Assembly (NCBI GenBank): GCA_001247695.2
Contig: LGRX02025988.1
Location: forward strand, 1 to 64,000
Origin: Cymbomonas tetramitiformis
Lineage: Eukaryota; Chlorophyta; Pyramimonadophyceae; Pyramimonadales; Pyramimonadaceae
Direction: 5' to 3'
DNA: 64,000 nucleotides
Within the stretch, counting starts at the first letter, position 1; every line of letters begins with the position of its first letter. The notes under the pieces were generated by a model, which saw nothing but the letters and a program-made list of their open reading frames with translations, ran no database searches and had not been told where the DNA came from. Positions 1 through 12,500 of this stretch are shown here, one piece after another. The translations under genes were made by a program, and so were the position numbers.

Positions 1-68
1 CTCCAAGCTAGCCTCCAAGCTGGCCTCCAAGCTGGTCTCCAAGCTAGCCTCCAAGCTGGCCTCCAAGC
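1..68. repeat. 12-bp tandem repeat at window edge
   Basis: Nearly six head-to-tail copies of CTCCAAGCTGGC, varying at two positions, run from the first base. The array may continue outside the window. It lies beyond the last resolved exon of the DUF711 gene. Confidence 0.85.
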
Positions 69-504
69 AGAATTCCCACCGAGGGCCACAAGCAAAGAAA
101 GCGCATGCAAACCCTAAGCCAAATCTAGCCTTTGCTGCGAGCATTACTGGCGCCCTTCCGCCATGACCCACCCGAGCGAGCCCCTCAGCACCAAGTCTGG
201 TCAAACCCTTGCTTTGGTTTCAATACCCCTGGATCCCTCATCCTAGGCTTAGTGCCTCCGGGACTACTCGGCACGCGATTATTCCTTCCAGAGCTCCTGC
301 ACGCCTAGTCTAGCCAAGTCGCGCTGCACCGCACAAGTCGCTGCGATCACTCCCCATGCGGGATGCTTGCCCCACATGGAGGGGGGGTCAGAAGTGGCTC
401 CTTGTCAGCGTCCATCGAGGGAGGGTCCGTATAACTCAGGCGTTGGCGCAGCGTGGAGAGCGCGCCGGAGGGGTGTGGCAGGGAGGCAGGCCGAGTGGTT
501 GAAC

Positions 505-3500
505 CTGAGATAGGCACAGTGTCCAAGCCACAACCACAAACAGCGGAGTACTTTATCAAGTCGCCCATGGTGTACACTCCCTCGTCGGCCCTCTGCGCCA
601 AGCCTTTGTCCTCGCAGACAGGCAGCATGAGCCCAGAATAGCTGCAACCTCCGATCGCTGTGTGTCAGGCGGCGGGCAAGGCATCTCCTCGATCTCTCCA
701 GTCTCATGCGGCTCCAGTCCCGCGCAGGTGGCAACGCCACAGGACCCGTGAGCACATCGAGTTCCAGTTCATTCAGATGCGCGAGCTTAGCGCTCACTCG
801 CCCTTCGCCTTGGTTGCAAAAGAGAGTTTCACTCGATCTAGATGGATCCTCTCACCTCCTACCCCTTCATAAGACACCAGGAAGAGAGAATGCATACCCA
901 ATAAGTGGCACGCTCAGTAACTTGAGGGCAGAGGTGATGGCAGATGTCACAGCTAGCGTGCCCGGATCTCCGAAGCGACCCAGTCCCAACAGCTGCCCTC
1001 GCATCCCTCTCCCCGCCACCGTGTCACCCCAATGGGAAGGGTGGGATGCCCTTCCTAGACGAAGGCCAGCGTATCTATCCAGCCTTACAACTTCATGGTG
1101 AGTGCGCGTTTTCCCAAATAATGTATCAGCACGCATGTGGCCGCCGTTAACCGGTAGGGAGGGGTGGGATATGCCGCTTGTACATCGGCCGGGTCGGCTC
1201 ATAGTGCCCAGCGGCGGAAGACTACTAGTGTGCGAATATCTCAGGAGGAGTCCGATCACCTGCAAGGTTCGGCGCATCCGCGGCCCCAAACTTGGGCTCG
1301 CCACAATTCAGAGGACACTGCACGCCCACGTGGCGTACCTCATATGAGCCGGTGATGGTCGGCGTGCCGGGGCCCGGGGCCACGGAGGCATCGATTCCAA
1401 GGAATCGAGGATGCTGATCCTGCGTTGCGCCTGACTTGGTCTCCACGGTCACTGTGCCCAATGCTGCACGAGGCATCCACGTTGGACTTTATGACCGGCT
1501 CCCCGAAACCAATCACCAGCTAAGAAACGCCCAGAGGAGCTCCCTGCCTCGCTTCGTATGTCAGCTTCATTTTGGACACTCAAGTGGCAGAGGCTGTGGC
1601 AGGGGTGAGCACAAGGGGTTATCAGCAGATTACTTTGCGAGGTGCTGGTTCAGCAAATGATGGAACGTGGTATGTGACGCGCGCGACGAAAGCTGAGCAC
1701 CTTCTGCAATTTGTAGCACGGGATCGAAGGCACGCTGCAAGTATGTGGTGAGCATCTTTGTCGCAAGCTCAAGACTCCCCTGGAAACCCCCAACCGCGCC
1801 CCTATGGCTCATGGCAGCGTTTTCTGGATCCTGTTTCAGCACGCTGCAGAATGGCAGCCCACACCAATTTGTCCACACAGAGGTGGCAAACGGCACAGAT
1901 GATTTGCTGGCGAAAGCGTACGTGGTGTCGACGATGGCAATGAAATAAACAGGCATGCCGTGAAGTTGCCAAAGAAAGGGAAGCAGGGGTGCCCAAGGAC
2001 GGGAGACAGGGGTACCCAAGGACGGGAGACAGGGGTACCCAAGTACCCAAGGGCGGGAGGCAGGGGTACCCAAGGACGGGAGGCGTAAGCAAGCAGAGCA
2101 CCCAGCAGAGTACCTGGCTCGCTTCCATGGCTTGTCGCAAGATGGGAGTGTTTTCTGTAGCGAGTCCGAAGAGGGGCTCGTCAACGTCCCCTGCATCGCC
2201 GCCATCCTTCACGCCGGATGCTCCTTAGATTGTCTCATTGATGGGGGCTGCCTCAGGTCGGTTTCACCTTAGTACATGGACGCAATCATCGCCTCAGACT
2301 CAGATGCCTGCAGTGGAAGGGTCACCTACCCCAAGTATTGCCAGAAGAAAGGCAGGGAAACAGATGGGGTTGTGGTCAGACTTTCTGGACAAGGCACATC
2401 CCCAAACTCACGTTGGAACGGCTCGTAGGTGTATGTATTGGAATCTGCAGTGTCTGCTGATCAGTTTGATGTAAAGCATGACTGTCTAGGCCTTGCACAG
2501 TAGTCAGGATGCTCAAACCCTGAAGGAACCCTGAAGAAACCCGATGAAACCCTTAGATCTAGATCTAGATCTGCTGAACTAATCGTGGCCGTTGGATCAT
2601 ATGATGACCATCGGCAAGACACAGTGTGTAATAGTTCACCGGCCCATCGCAGACGTGTCACTGCAGTCGATATGAACTCGACAGTGACACGTCATACTCT
2701 AATTAGTGAACTTTCACTTAGACTGCCCAATCAGTAATGATTGGGCGCTAACGTTCGTGGCGTTTCGAGCTGCGAACTGATATATCTTTTGAGAATGAAA
2801 GTTTACGCTCGCTTTTTCCAAATATCCCTGTATAGAATTCCAAAAGGTTATGGGCCCACTTACATTGTAAGTGAGGATCCATTTTTGTTTATCACGCAAA
2901 CTTTCCACTGCGCGTAAGAGAATTCACTATGGTCAAAGGGAGTAAGAGCTATAGCCAAGCGACGACACCATCACCTCCTGGTGACGCGCCAGCTTATGAG
3001 GAGAAGCCTGGCGAGTCGTCTTTGCGAGATATTGCGCTGAGTAGTCAGCAGGAGCAAATCTCGGCGCTTACGGAAATGATGAAAGGTTTGAGTGCTCAGC
3101 TCTATGATATGCGCGGCCTTAATCACTCAGCTCCCCGCGCCACTGTCCCTGTGGACCAACATCTCAATTCGTCGCCCGCTGGTGGGCGACGTCCTTTACC
3201 ACCTCTTTCTGAAATGACCAAGGGGCTTTCCGCGGACTCGTACTTTTCTGGCAAGGAAACTTACCAGGAAGGAATTTGGGACGAGTGGCTTGCGAAAGTT
3301 AAGCCCTCTTTGCGCCACCCTTCTCTTGCGCTACTGCTCTCGGAATCTACTCCCCTCCATATGGTGAGGGGGGATGACCTATATCTTGAGGAAGCGAATC
3401 AACTGTTTTATGACTTCCTCTGCCGTGTTACCACTGGCACTGCGAACGCTGTCGTTCGCAGCTACGAACAACATTCTGACGGTCACGGAGCTTGGCTTGA

Positions 3501-6500
3501 GCTATCCAAATTGCGACGCAACACCAGCGTCGTCTACTTCATCACCCAAGTGGATAAGCTACTGTCGCTACCAAATCAACTCTCGAGACTTGCCCCTCCT
3601 CTTCCAACGTTTTTGGAGTCGAAGGAGACTCTTCGGCGTGTACGCGAGTACTCCGCGAACGCGCGCGTTACTCCTTCTGGCAAGCCTCTGTGTATGGAGA
3701 CGGTTGAGACCATATTTTCTGCCATGGCTATTGTGCGACTGCACCCCGACTATATGCTCCTCAAGGCCAAATTCATGTCTGAGACCCTGCCGACCGCAAG
3801 TGTGCTGTCGGACCAAGTGACATCTCACTACGACACCATACTCGCCCCGCGTGCTGCTGTGGCGCAAACTGCCCACACGCTGGATACTCAATCTGAGACT
3901 GCTTGTGCCATTGCTGACGACAGGCGTAGGCAGGAGGAGGCGAAGCGGAAGCTACTGGCTGTCAAAGTCCCGTGCCCTGTTTGTCACAGACGTGGGCACT
4001 CTGCTAAGGACTGTTTCATCAAGAACGTTGAGAAGCGGGAGGCGTTCTTCAAGAAGGCTTCCCCGACTACCAAGGCGGCAATTCTCAAGAGGGTGGCGGA
4101 CTATGAGAAGCATGGTAGCTTACCGAAGCCTGGTGAACATCTTGGTGCTGCAGTTGGGCAATCTGGACTTCATCCTGGACTGGAAGAGGCTGGTGAGGTC
4201 CTTTTTGCCATTCGGGAGGTTGGTCCATCTGACTTACACCCTGGTCTGAGCGAGACTGGTGAAGATATATATGCCAGTTATTTCGGCTCTGGGCTATTGG
4301 AATCTGGTCGTTCTAGCATCTCTGGCTCGCTGACCCTTTGCCCGGCCTCGGGCCAGCTATCGACGTATCAGGACTCCGGACTGGTGGAGTCATCATTGCT
4401 GGACGGTGCACAATCTGCCCTGAGCTCAGGGTCAGGTGAGGCTGGCAATCTCAACATCTCTGGGTCGCTGCCTTCCAGTTCGGCCCCGTGCGAGCCCTGG
4501 ATATCTGGTCGGGGCTCTGTACCTGTGGAGTCCCAGTCCTCTGTGTTCCCGGTATTCAATTACTACTCTGTCCTGACGGAGGTGGGCGAGCCTGAGGTTG
4601 TTGTATCCCACACTGCTGGTGAGTACACTGGGGACAATGAGGGCACTGTGAGTGCACCTCGTGTGGAATTGTCTTCAGTGGGGTGCCCTCCTCGCAGGGC
4701 CAGGAAGAAGCACCACTGCTACGTTCCCAACAAGCATTCTCCTGTGCTCAGCCGTCGTCACCGCACCAAGGTTGTACCTATTTATGACTCGTGGGTCTAC
4801 ATTGATGTACTCACTGCCTTCTTCCCCGACAAGGCTCGCCTGAAGAGGACACAGGCCCAGTGGGATGATGGACGTGATCAGCACTTGGGCGACACTTTTC
4901 AGATATCCCCGAGGCAGTTATGGTTCAAGCCTGGATTGCAACGATGGCACTCTATCATGATGGCTGGGTCTGTGGAGATATTCCTTCGTGCTCACCACAT
5001 ACTTGACAGGGGCACTACCCTTCCTCGTGGTGTTGAGCACACTGTCAGTGCCGAGAAGATCCTCTGCCAGCTCCGTATCATCAGGCAGGCCACGGATGAC
5101 ATGGACATACTACTGAAGCTGGAGTCTGTCATGGTGCGCACCTCGCTGGTAGACCTGCATAGCTGGGCGTCTGAGCTCGGGGGGGCCACCAGGGCCTTGA
5201 TACAGGTAGTGGAGGACTTTGGAGGCATGCTGTCCCTCGGTGAGGGGTGGGGTACCAATGCATGGCCTGAGTACTCGGACTCTGGCTCGGATGATGATGC
5301 CTCGATACCAGACCTGGAGGATGCCTCTGACTCTGACGAGGAGGAGGAAGACATGTACCTTGGGCACTCTGACGAGGAGGACATGCACCTTGGGCAGCCA
5401 GTTGAGAGTGATGCTGGGTCTGTTGCCAGCCTCGTTTCTGGTTCGGACTCTGGCTCGAGTGATGGTGATTCTCTACCAGACCTGGAAGATGCCTCTGACT
5501 CTGACGAGGAGGAGGAGGGTATGTACCATGGACACTCTGACGAGGAGGAGGAGTACATGAGCCTTGGGCAGCCCGTTGAAGGAGTGGGTTACAACCCCTC
5601 TGATGATTGGGCCTCTGGACTGCTTTCTCCACCTCGCAAGACTCGCTTCTGCTCTGTGGCTCTGCTCCCCAGTGACTATTATGAGGACCACTGTGAGAGC
5701 TACTATGATGATGCCTGTGATGACCTCGTCGAGGATTTGGACTTGGGCTCTGACCCACGTGGTGAGTGTGCTTGGGTGCCTTGTGATGCTTGGGCATCTG
5801 GTGTGGGTTGTGCCCCTGATGCTGGCCATGCTCAGGTGGCATGTGGTGCGAGTGCTGGCAGCAGTGGCACTCAGTCTGCTGTGGACAAGAGTGCTGTTAT
5901 CGACAGTGGCGCCACCAAGCACATCTTCAACTCTGTCCGGGTGTTCAATGCGGACTATGACACTACAGCCTGTGAGACTTTCAGTGTGGTGCAGAGTCAG
6001 TCTGTGAACTCCTCTGGCAGTGGCTCGGTGACCTTTGCCAAGAAGGATGTAAAGTCTGGGCGCATGGTTGGGCTGCAGCTCCTTGGCACACACTGCATAC
6101 CTGGGCAGCCCTTCAACCTCTTATCTGTGGTGGCGCTCGAGGATGCAGGTTTTCTTGTGGACTTTGGGGCCAGAACTGTGTCCAAAGGGGGGGTGGTGTT
6201 CTCCTTTGCCAGAGTTGGCAACCAGTATATTATGCATGAGGACACATATAACACTTTGGACACTCATCTAGCCTGTGCTGCTAAACATACTGATGATCAA
6301 CGAGACCGCTCTGACTGGAAATTTGAGGACACCAAGCCTCACTTCACCACTCATGGCCCTTTTCTCCCGGAACTATTTTCCTCTGATGACAACCACATCC
6401 TGGATGACTACTGTACCATTACTGACACATGTTTTGGTAAGGATTGGGCTGGCAAGCATTGCTATGGGAACCCGCCATTTGACCATGACATCATCCTACA

Positions 6501-9500
6501 GTGTCTCCAGAAGGCCCTCACAGACTTCGACAGAGACCCCTCCAACACCAAGTTCATGTTCATATTGCCTAAGTGGGTCACAGCGAGCTGGTGGAGTTTG
6601 GTCTCTCGTTTTAATGTTATTCATGAATACCCTGCTGGTGCTAAGATCTTCTCTGCACCGAGGGAGTCATGCTATAACGTCGCCAATCTGGAACCCTGTG
6701 GAGAAGATCGTGTGTGGGTCGAGGACACCAAGTGGCCAGTGGTGGTTTTGTACAAGGACTCGCACACCACAGAGCAGCTTGACATCAAGCTGCTACAACA
6801 TGTGAGGCTGGGTCACGTTGGTGACAAGCCCGTTGATCACATGTTTGCTCAAAGTGTTCCTATGCCCATCAGTGAGTCACAGTACTCTGGCAGCCCAGTG
6901 CAGCATTGCCCCGAGAGGTGCATTGCCTGTAGGCTGACCAAGGCCATAAGGCCCTCTGTGAAACCCACTGGGAGGGAGCTATCCAAGGAACTGGGAAATC
7001 TCGTATGGTCAGACACATGTGGACCATTCAGGACCAGTGCTGGGGGGTACAGATGGTTCGTGCTGTTTGTCGATGACTCCACTACATGGATATGCATATT
7101 CTTCCTCAAGCTGAAGTCGGACTATCTCAAGGCTTTCCAACTATACCTGCAGGAGGTGAAGCGCCTGCGGAGCACCATGAACCTGTCCAGCGAGTACCAC
7201 ATGGTGCTCCACACTGATGGTGACAGTACCATGATTGCTGGGCAAACTGCAGCTTTTTGTGAGGAGCATGGTATTGAGCAAAGGCATGGCTCCCCATACC
7301 TGCATGAGAACCAGGCAAGGGTAGAGAGGTCACACCGAGATGTGCAAGCCATGGCCAGAGCACTCCTACTGACTTCTGGATTTGATGTGGGCATGTGGCC
7401 CCTGGCCACCCGCCATGCGGTGTACATCCTTAACCGTGTATTCTGAAAATCTCTGGGGTGGACTTCGGCTTACTACCTCATCAGGAAGAAGCATGCGGAC
7501 CTGTCCCAGTTGCGAGTATTTGGATGCATGGCCTACCCCTTTATTGACCCCACGATCCGTGAACATAAGCTCAGCAACCGGGCTCGTGAACTCAGATATG
7601 TTGGACATTCTGAGGTATCATCTGCCTATCTGCTATATGATTGTGAGTCTGGAAAGGTGGTCAACTCTGGTATGGTCACCTTCTCGGAGAGGCTGGACAC
7701 GCTGGGTAAGGTGGTGACCACATGGGATCCTTCTGCGGTGACCCCTCTCAAGACCAACTTCATGGTCACCACTCTGGATGCGCCCTACAGAGATCCTCCG
7801 CCTGCACTATTGGAGACTGCTGTATTGGAGCAGGGTGTGTACTTACCTGAGGACAGTGATGAGATTGTGGCTGTGGTGAAGGTGGAAACCTCTGATGATG
7901 CATGCTGCGTGAGTTTGAGCTCATATCTCAAGCCAGGCAGTGATCGCTTGTCACTATTGAGGGATTGCCCCTCATATGGGAGTGTCAATGCTCACTACCC
8001 ACTGTTCACTGAGGTGCGTGCTGTCACTGGAAAGGGGGACTCTGAGGAGGCCATGATTTGTGGACGTGCTATTGAACCTCATGCTCAACCTTACTGTGTG
8101 GTCCTCCTCACCAACTTCACCATCATGGACCTGCCTGCTGGAGATGTGCGATTTCCACCTACACACACATGCCTGGGTGTTCAGGCTGCAGAGGCACCCA
8201 TTGTGCAGAGCTCTCTACTGCCTGAGGGGGTTACTGAGCCAAAATGTCACTCACAGGTTCTGAGTTCACCTGACAGTACTGAGTGGCTCAACTCTATTCA
8301 AGAGGAACTGGAAGCACTGGTACAGATCAAGAAGGCCTTGCTGATGATGGACGAGGAGGACATACCAGCTGGGGTAAAGTTACTGGAGATGTCACTGGTG
8401 CTCAAGGTCAAGTTGGACAAGAACAGGCAACTCCTGAAGAGGAAGAGCCGGATATGTGTGCGGGGCAATAAACAGGAGTATGGGGTGGACTACTATGACA
8501 CCTTTGCACCATGTACACAACTGTCGTCAGTCAGGATCGTCATCACCCTGGCTCTGAACCTTGGACTTGTGGTCTACCACATGGATGTTGACACTGCCTT
8601 TTTGAACTCAGTACTCGAGGAGGACCTGTATGTTCGTCTTCCCCGAGGGCTGGTCTATGGGGGGCACAGGTGTGCCAAGCTGCTGAAGGCAGTGTATGGG
8701 CTTAACTGGCAAAGAGTGGTTTGACACCTCCGATGCGTTCATAATGGGATATGACTCCAGGATGCAGAGGAGTGACGTGGAGCCCTGCCTGTATTTCATC
8801 CGGGACACCACTCTCCAGGTCATCATTCTGGCCTACGTGGATGACTACCTGGTGGCCACCAATGACAAGTCTTAGTATGACACCTTTGTGGCCTCTTTCC
8901 ACGCACAGTATGCGTGCAAAGATCTTGGGGTGTTGGACTTGGTCATGGGTATCGGGGTGCGCTGGGGAAGTGATACAGCATACTTATCTCAGTCTGGTTA
9001 TATCTCCCAGATCATCAGCACTTATGGCCTGGATGATGCCAAACCAGCAAGTTTACCGATGTCACCTGGCACTGCGCTGGCTCCTGCTGATGGTAAAGGA
9101 CCTATGCCTTACCGAGCTCTTCTGGGGCAGCTGCAGTGGGTGGCTCGCTGCAGTAGGCCTGACATTATGGCAGCAGTATCAGTCCTGTCAAGGTTCTGCG
9201 CCACGTATGGTCCAGAGCACTTTGTGGCCCTGAAGCAGGTGGTGAGATATCTGAAGGGCACCAGGGAGTACGAGCTGGTACTGCGCACTGTTTCAGTGCC
9301 TGGGGGGGGTGGCACTGGACCAAGCAGACCTTTGCCTCTCTCCATCTACACCGATTCTGATTATGCAGGATGCAAGGTAACCAGGAGAAGCACCTCTGGC
9401 ATTGCGGTCTTCCTGTGTGGGAGTTTGATCATATTCTCATCTATGATCCAGAAGTGCGTGTCTCTATCCACTACTGAGGCCGAGATCATCGCTATGTCTG

Positions 9501-12500
9501 AGGGAGCTCGTGAAGTCAAGTACGTCCTCAACGTGCTGGACTCCCTGGTGGACATATGCAGGCCAGTGCCTATGTACTGTGACAACCAGGGAGCTATCCA
9601 CCTGGCCACTGACTACGTGAACAACTCCCGGTCCAAGCACATTGAAGTGAGGAACATGTACATCAGGGAGCTGATCAAGGCCAAGGACACAGAGGCGCTG
9701 TACACTGGGACTGATGATAACACCTCTGACATCATGACCAAGCCTCTGGCACTCCCTATATTTCGTGTACACAGAGAGCGACTGGGTGTCATGAACCTGC
9801 CTCGTGGAGACCAATGAAGACTGAAGGGGGCACCATCCCCATAAACTGGAGCTGAAGGGGCACCATCCCCATATCACTGGAACTGAAGACTGAAGGGGGC
9901 ACCATCCCCATAAACTGGAGCTGGAGGGGCGCCATCCCAAGAACTGGGCATTGCTGACTGAAGGGGCACCATTCCCAAGAACTGGCAGTAGGACAACTAG
10001 ACAGTCACCCTTTAGAAGGGGTGTTGGAATCTGCAGTGTCTGCTGATCAGTTTGATGTAAAGCATGACTGTCTAGGCCTTGCACAGTAGTCAGGATGCTC
10101 AAACCCTGAAGGAACCCTGAAGAAACCCAATGAAACCCTTAGATCTAGATCTAGATCTGCTGAACTAATCGTGGCCGTTGGATCATATGATGACCATCGG
10201 CAAGACACAGTGTGTAATAGTTCACCGGCCCATCGCAGACGTGTCACTGCAGTCGTTATGAACTCGACAGTGACACGTCATACTCTAATTAGTGAACTTT
10301 CGCTTAGACTGCCCAATCAGTAATGATTGGGCGCTAACGTTCGTGGCGTTTCGAGCTGCGAACTGATATATCTTTTGAGAATGAAAGTTTACGCTCGCTT
10401 TTTGCAAATAACCCTGTATAGAATTCCAAAAGTATGGGGTGGTACTCGGTGTGTGTAGGGTTGGGGGCGCCGCTGATATCCGGAGGAATCCAGCATGAAC
10501 CACTGCTAGCATCTGCTGATTTAAACTAAACTGTTTCTGTGGCTGGACATTGACAAGTAGATCGGCGCCTATGCACCTATGCCTTCTGTCCGGGACTAAA
10601 GCCATCCTCGACAAAACGCTCCAAGAGCCCGATTCGCTCGTCCACAGCAGGTGGCATGTGCTGTGATGAGAACTGCAAGCACACGCACAGGTGAGGCATT
10701 TTGCCCCCGAAACCTTACGCCAGTATTCCCATCAACTCCCGAGACTCGGGCTCTAAGCTGGGGCAAGACAAATTGCCCCCCCAAGGTGGCTGGTCCCAAA
10801 ACTCGCTTGCCACGTGTGGACGTGCCTAGCGAGTTGCGCATAGTGTCACGCGCTGGTGCAGGGTGCAGCTAACTACTAGTATCGGGACTCCAATATCTTG
10901 GGGGGACACCCTCCGGGGGCATGCCCCTCCAACAGATGAAATCGGTCAACAGCAACTACGGGAAGAAAAACAATGTTGAGTGAAAAATAAAAAAGCGCCC
11001 ATGGACGCCGTCCGAATCCAAGGGCACCGCACTGTGTGAACTAACGGACCCAGCGCCTCAAGGAGCACAGCTTAGCTCCTTGCTGTGCCAAGCAACAGAA
11101 GTGTGTAGTGAATGTGTCACCTAATTGCGGAAGCACCCACTAGTATTGCACCACCGCGATTGCTGAATCCCAAACCCACGTTCATCATGGCCGTCTAAGT
11201 TTATGACTTACCCCACTTACCCCCGGGGGCACACAACGAGTTCTTCACTTTAAGACCCCTGTGAGCCCCTTAAGCGATTTTTCTACGCAGACTCTCACAC
11301 AAAATTCGCACGGGAGCAACTCATTCTGCCTTGCCTTAGGACAAATAGGGCAAATCTCTCGTCTGCTGCAACCAACAAGGAGCGCCCACCAGGCCCTGTT
11401 GGCAAAGTGAGGGGCTAAGGTGCGTACCGGGATGATAGGCTGCAGGGTAGAAGGGACATCCGTGCTGCATATTACTGAGTACAGCGAAACGGAAGCTGCC
11501 GATCCCACCAGTGAGTGCAGCGACATCTAAGATCGCAGCACCCAGCTCCTGCACAGCACACCGGCGAGATCCGCGCTCGGTGCGCTTTGAGATCATGCTA
11601 GTGCATCTCCGAAGGAAGCACGAAATGTACCCATCGAGGAAAAGCTTAACACAAGAGCCCAGGTGAGGGCAACCTGCCTGACAATAGTGGAGACTTGGAC
11701 TTGGGGAGCTAGCCCAGGAATGGCACGAGCTCAGATCCAGACGAGGGCAGAGCGTGGCGCAAGACTCAGACGAGGGCAGCGCGGGGCGCAAGACTCAGAC
11801 GAGGGCAGGGCGAGCGTCTGCTTGAGCGGGCAAAGGCGGCTTTCTCTGCCGGAAGGCTCATCTATAGTTTCGAGTATGTCAGACTCCGAACGTACGAGCT
11901 ATAGTTCTCCGACTGATATGTTCCATGACGGCGGGCACGAGGCAAAGCGCACCAAAGCCAGCGTAAGCTCCATATTGTGAGGGGTCGCAAAGGAGCAGAA
12001 GATGTACTTGGTGCCCGCGATAAGCTGCGCGGGCAGGAGTCCAGTCAGGGGTTCCCAAAATGCGCATTTCCACAGCCGTTTCACAAGTGCACTCCCGGCA
12101 CAAGCACTTGCCGCAGCTAATCAATAAGCATGCAACGAAGGAGAGTGTACTGCTCACAAAATGTCGGACCCGGTGACGTATGACCGCACGGCGCCCCTTG
12201 GGGCTCGTGACGTAGTACGACCGCGCGGCGTCCTTTGGGGGCTAACACCCCTACGTTTACACGTGGCAAGCCAGAAGTAGATACACAGTCAAGCCTGTTC
12301 CCCTCCGGACGTTTCTGCGTACATCCAAGTGATGAGTAAGCTGCGTGGTACGTCGTACCACGGTGCGAGAGAGACTAGGTGCTGATATCAACTGTGCTTA
12401 CGTGCCGAGATACACGGAACACACCTTCGGTATCCATTCAATTATGTGCGGGTCGATCGTGGGACCGATGCCGACGAATTCGACTCCATGCTTGATACAG

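Larger units (their letters stand above)
2436..10431 (+). mobile_element. Copia-type LTR retrotransposon, full length, inactivated
   Basis: Two 410-bp direct repeats bound a 7,996-bp element flanked by a perfect 5-bp target duplication, GTATG, at 2431-2435 and 10432-10436. The order protease, integrase, reverse transcriptase, RNase H defines the Copia (Pseudoviridae) type. A primer-binding site follows the left LTR, and a purine tract (AGAAGGGG, about 10013-10020) precedes the right one. I count six LTR differences in 410 bp, so insertion is recent in relative terms. Three lesions in gag-pol mean this copy cannot make its full polyprotein. It sits in an intron of the minus-strand DUF711 gene, in antisense orientation to that gene. 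Confidence 0.95.

Noticed and set aside
5129..5842. Long open frames antisense to Copia gag-pol
   Set aside because: They mirror the acidic Ser/Asp/Glu repeats of the sense protein and show no independent motif.
10577..10645. Exon-like minus-strand tail reading LLERFVEDGFSPGQKA before a stop
   Set aside because: It lies inside an intron of the DUF711 gene on the same strand and has no matching upstream exon or clear splice acceptor in phase.
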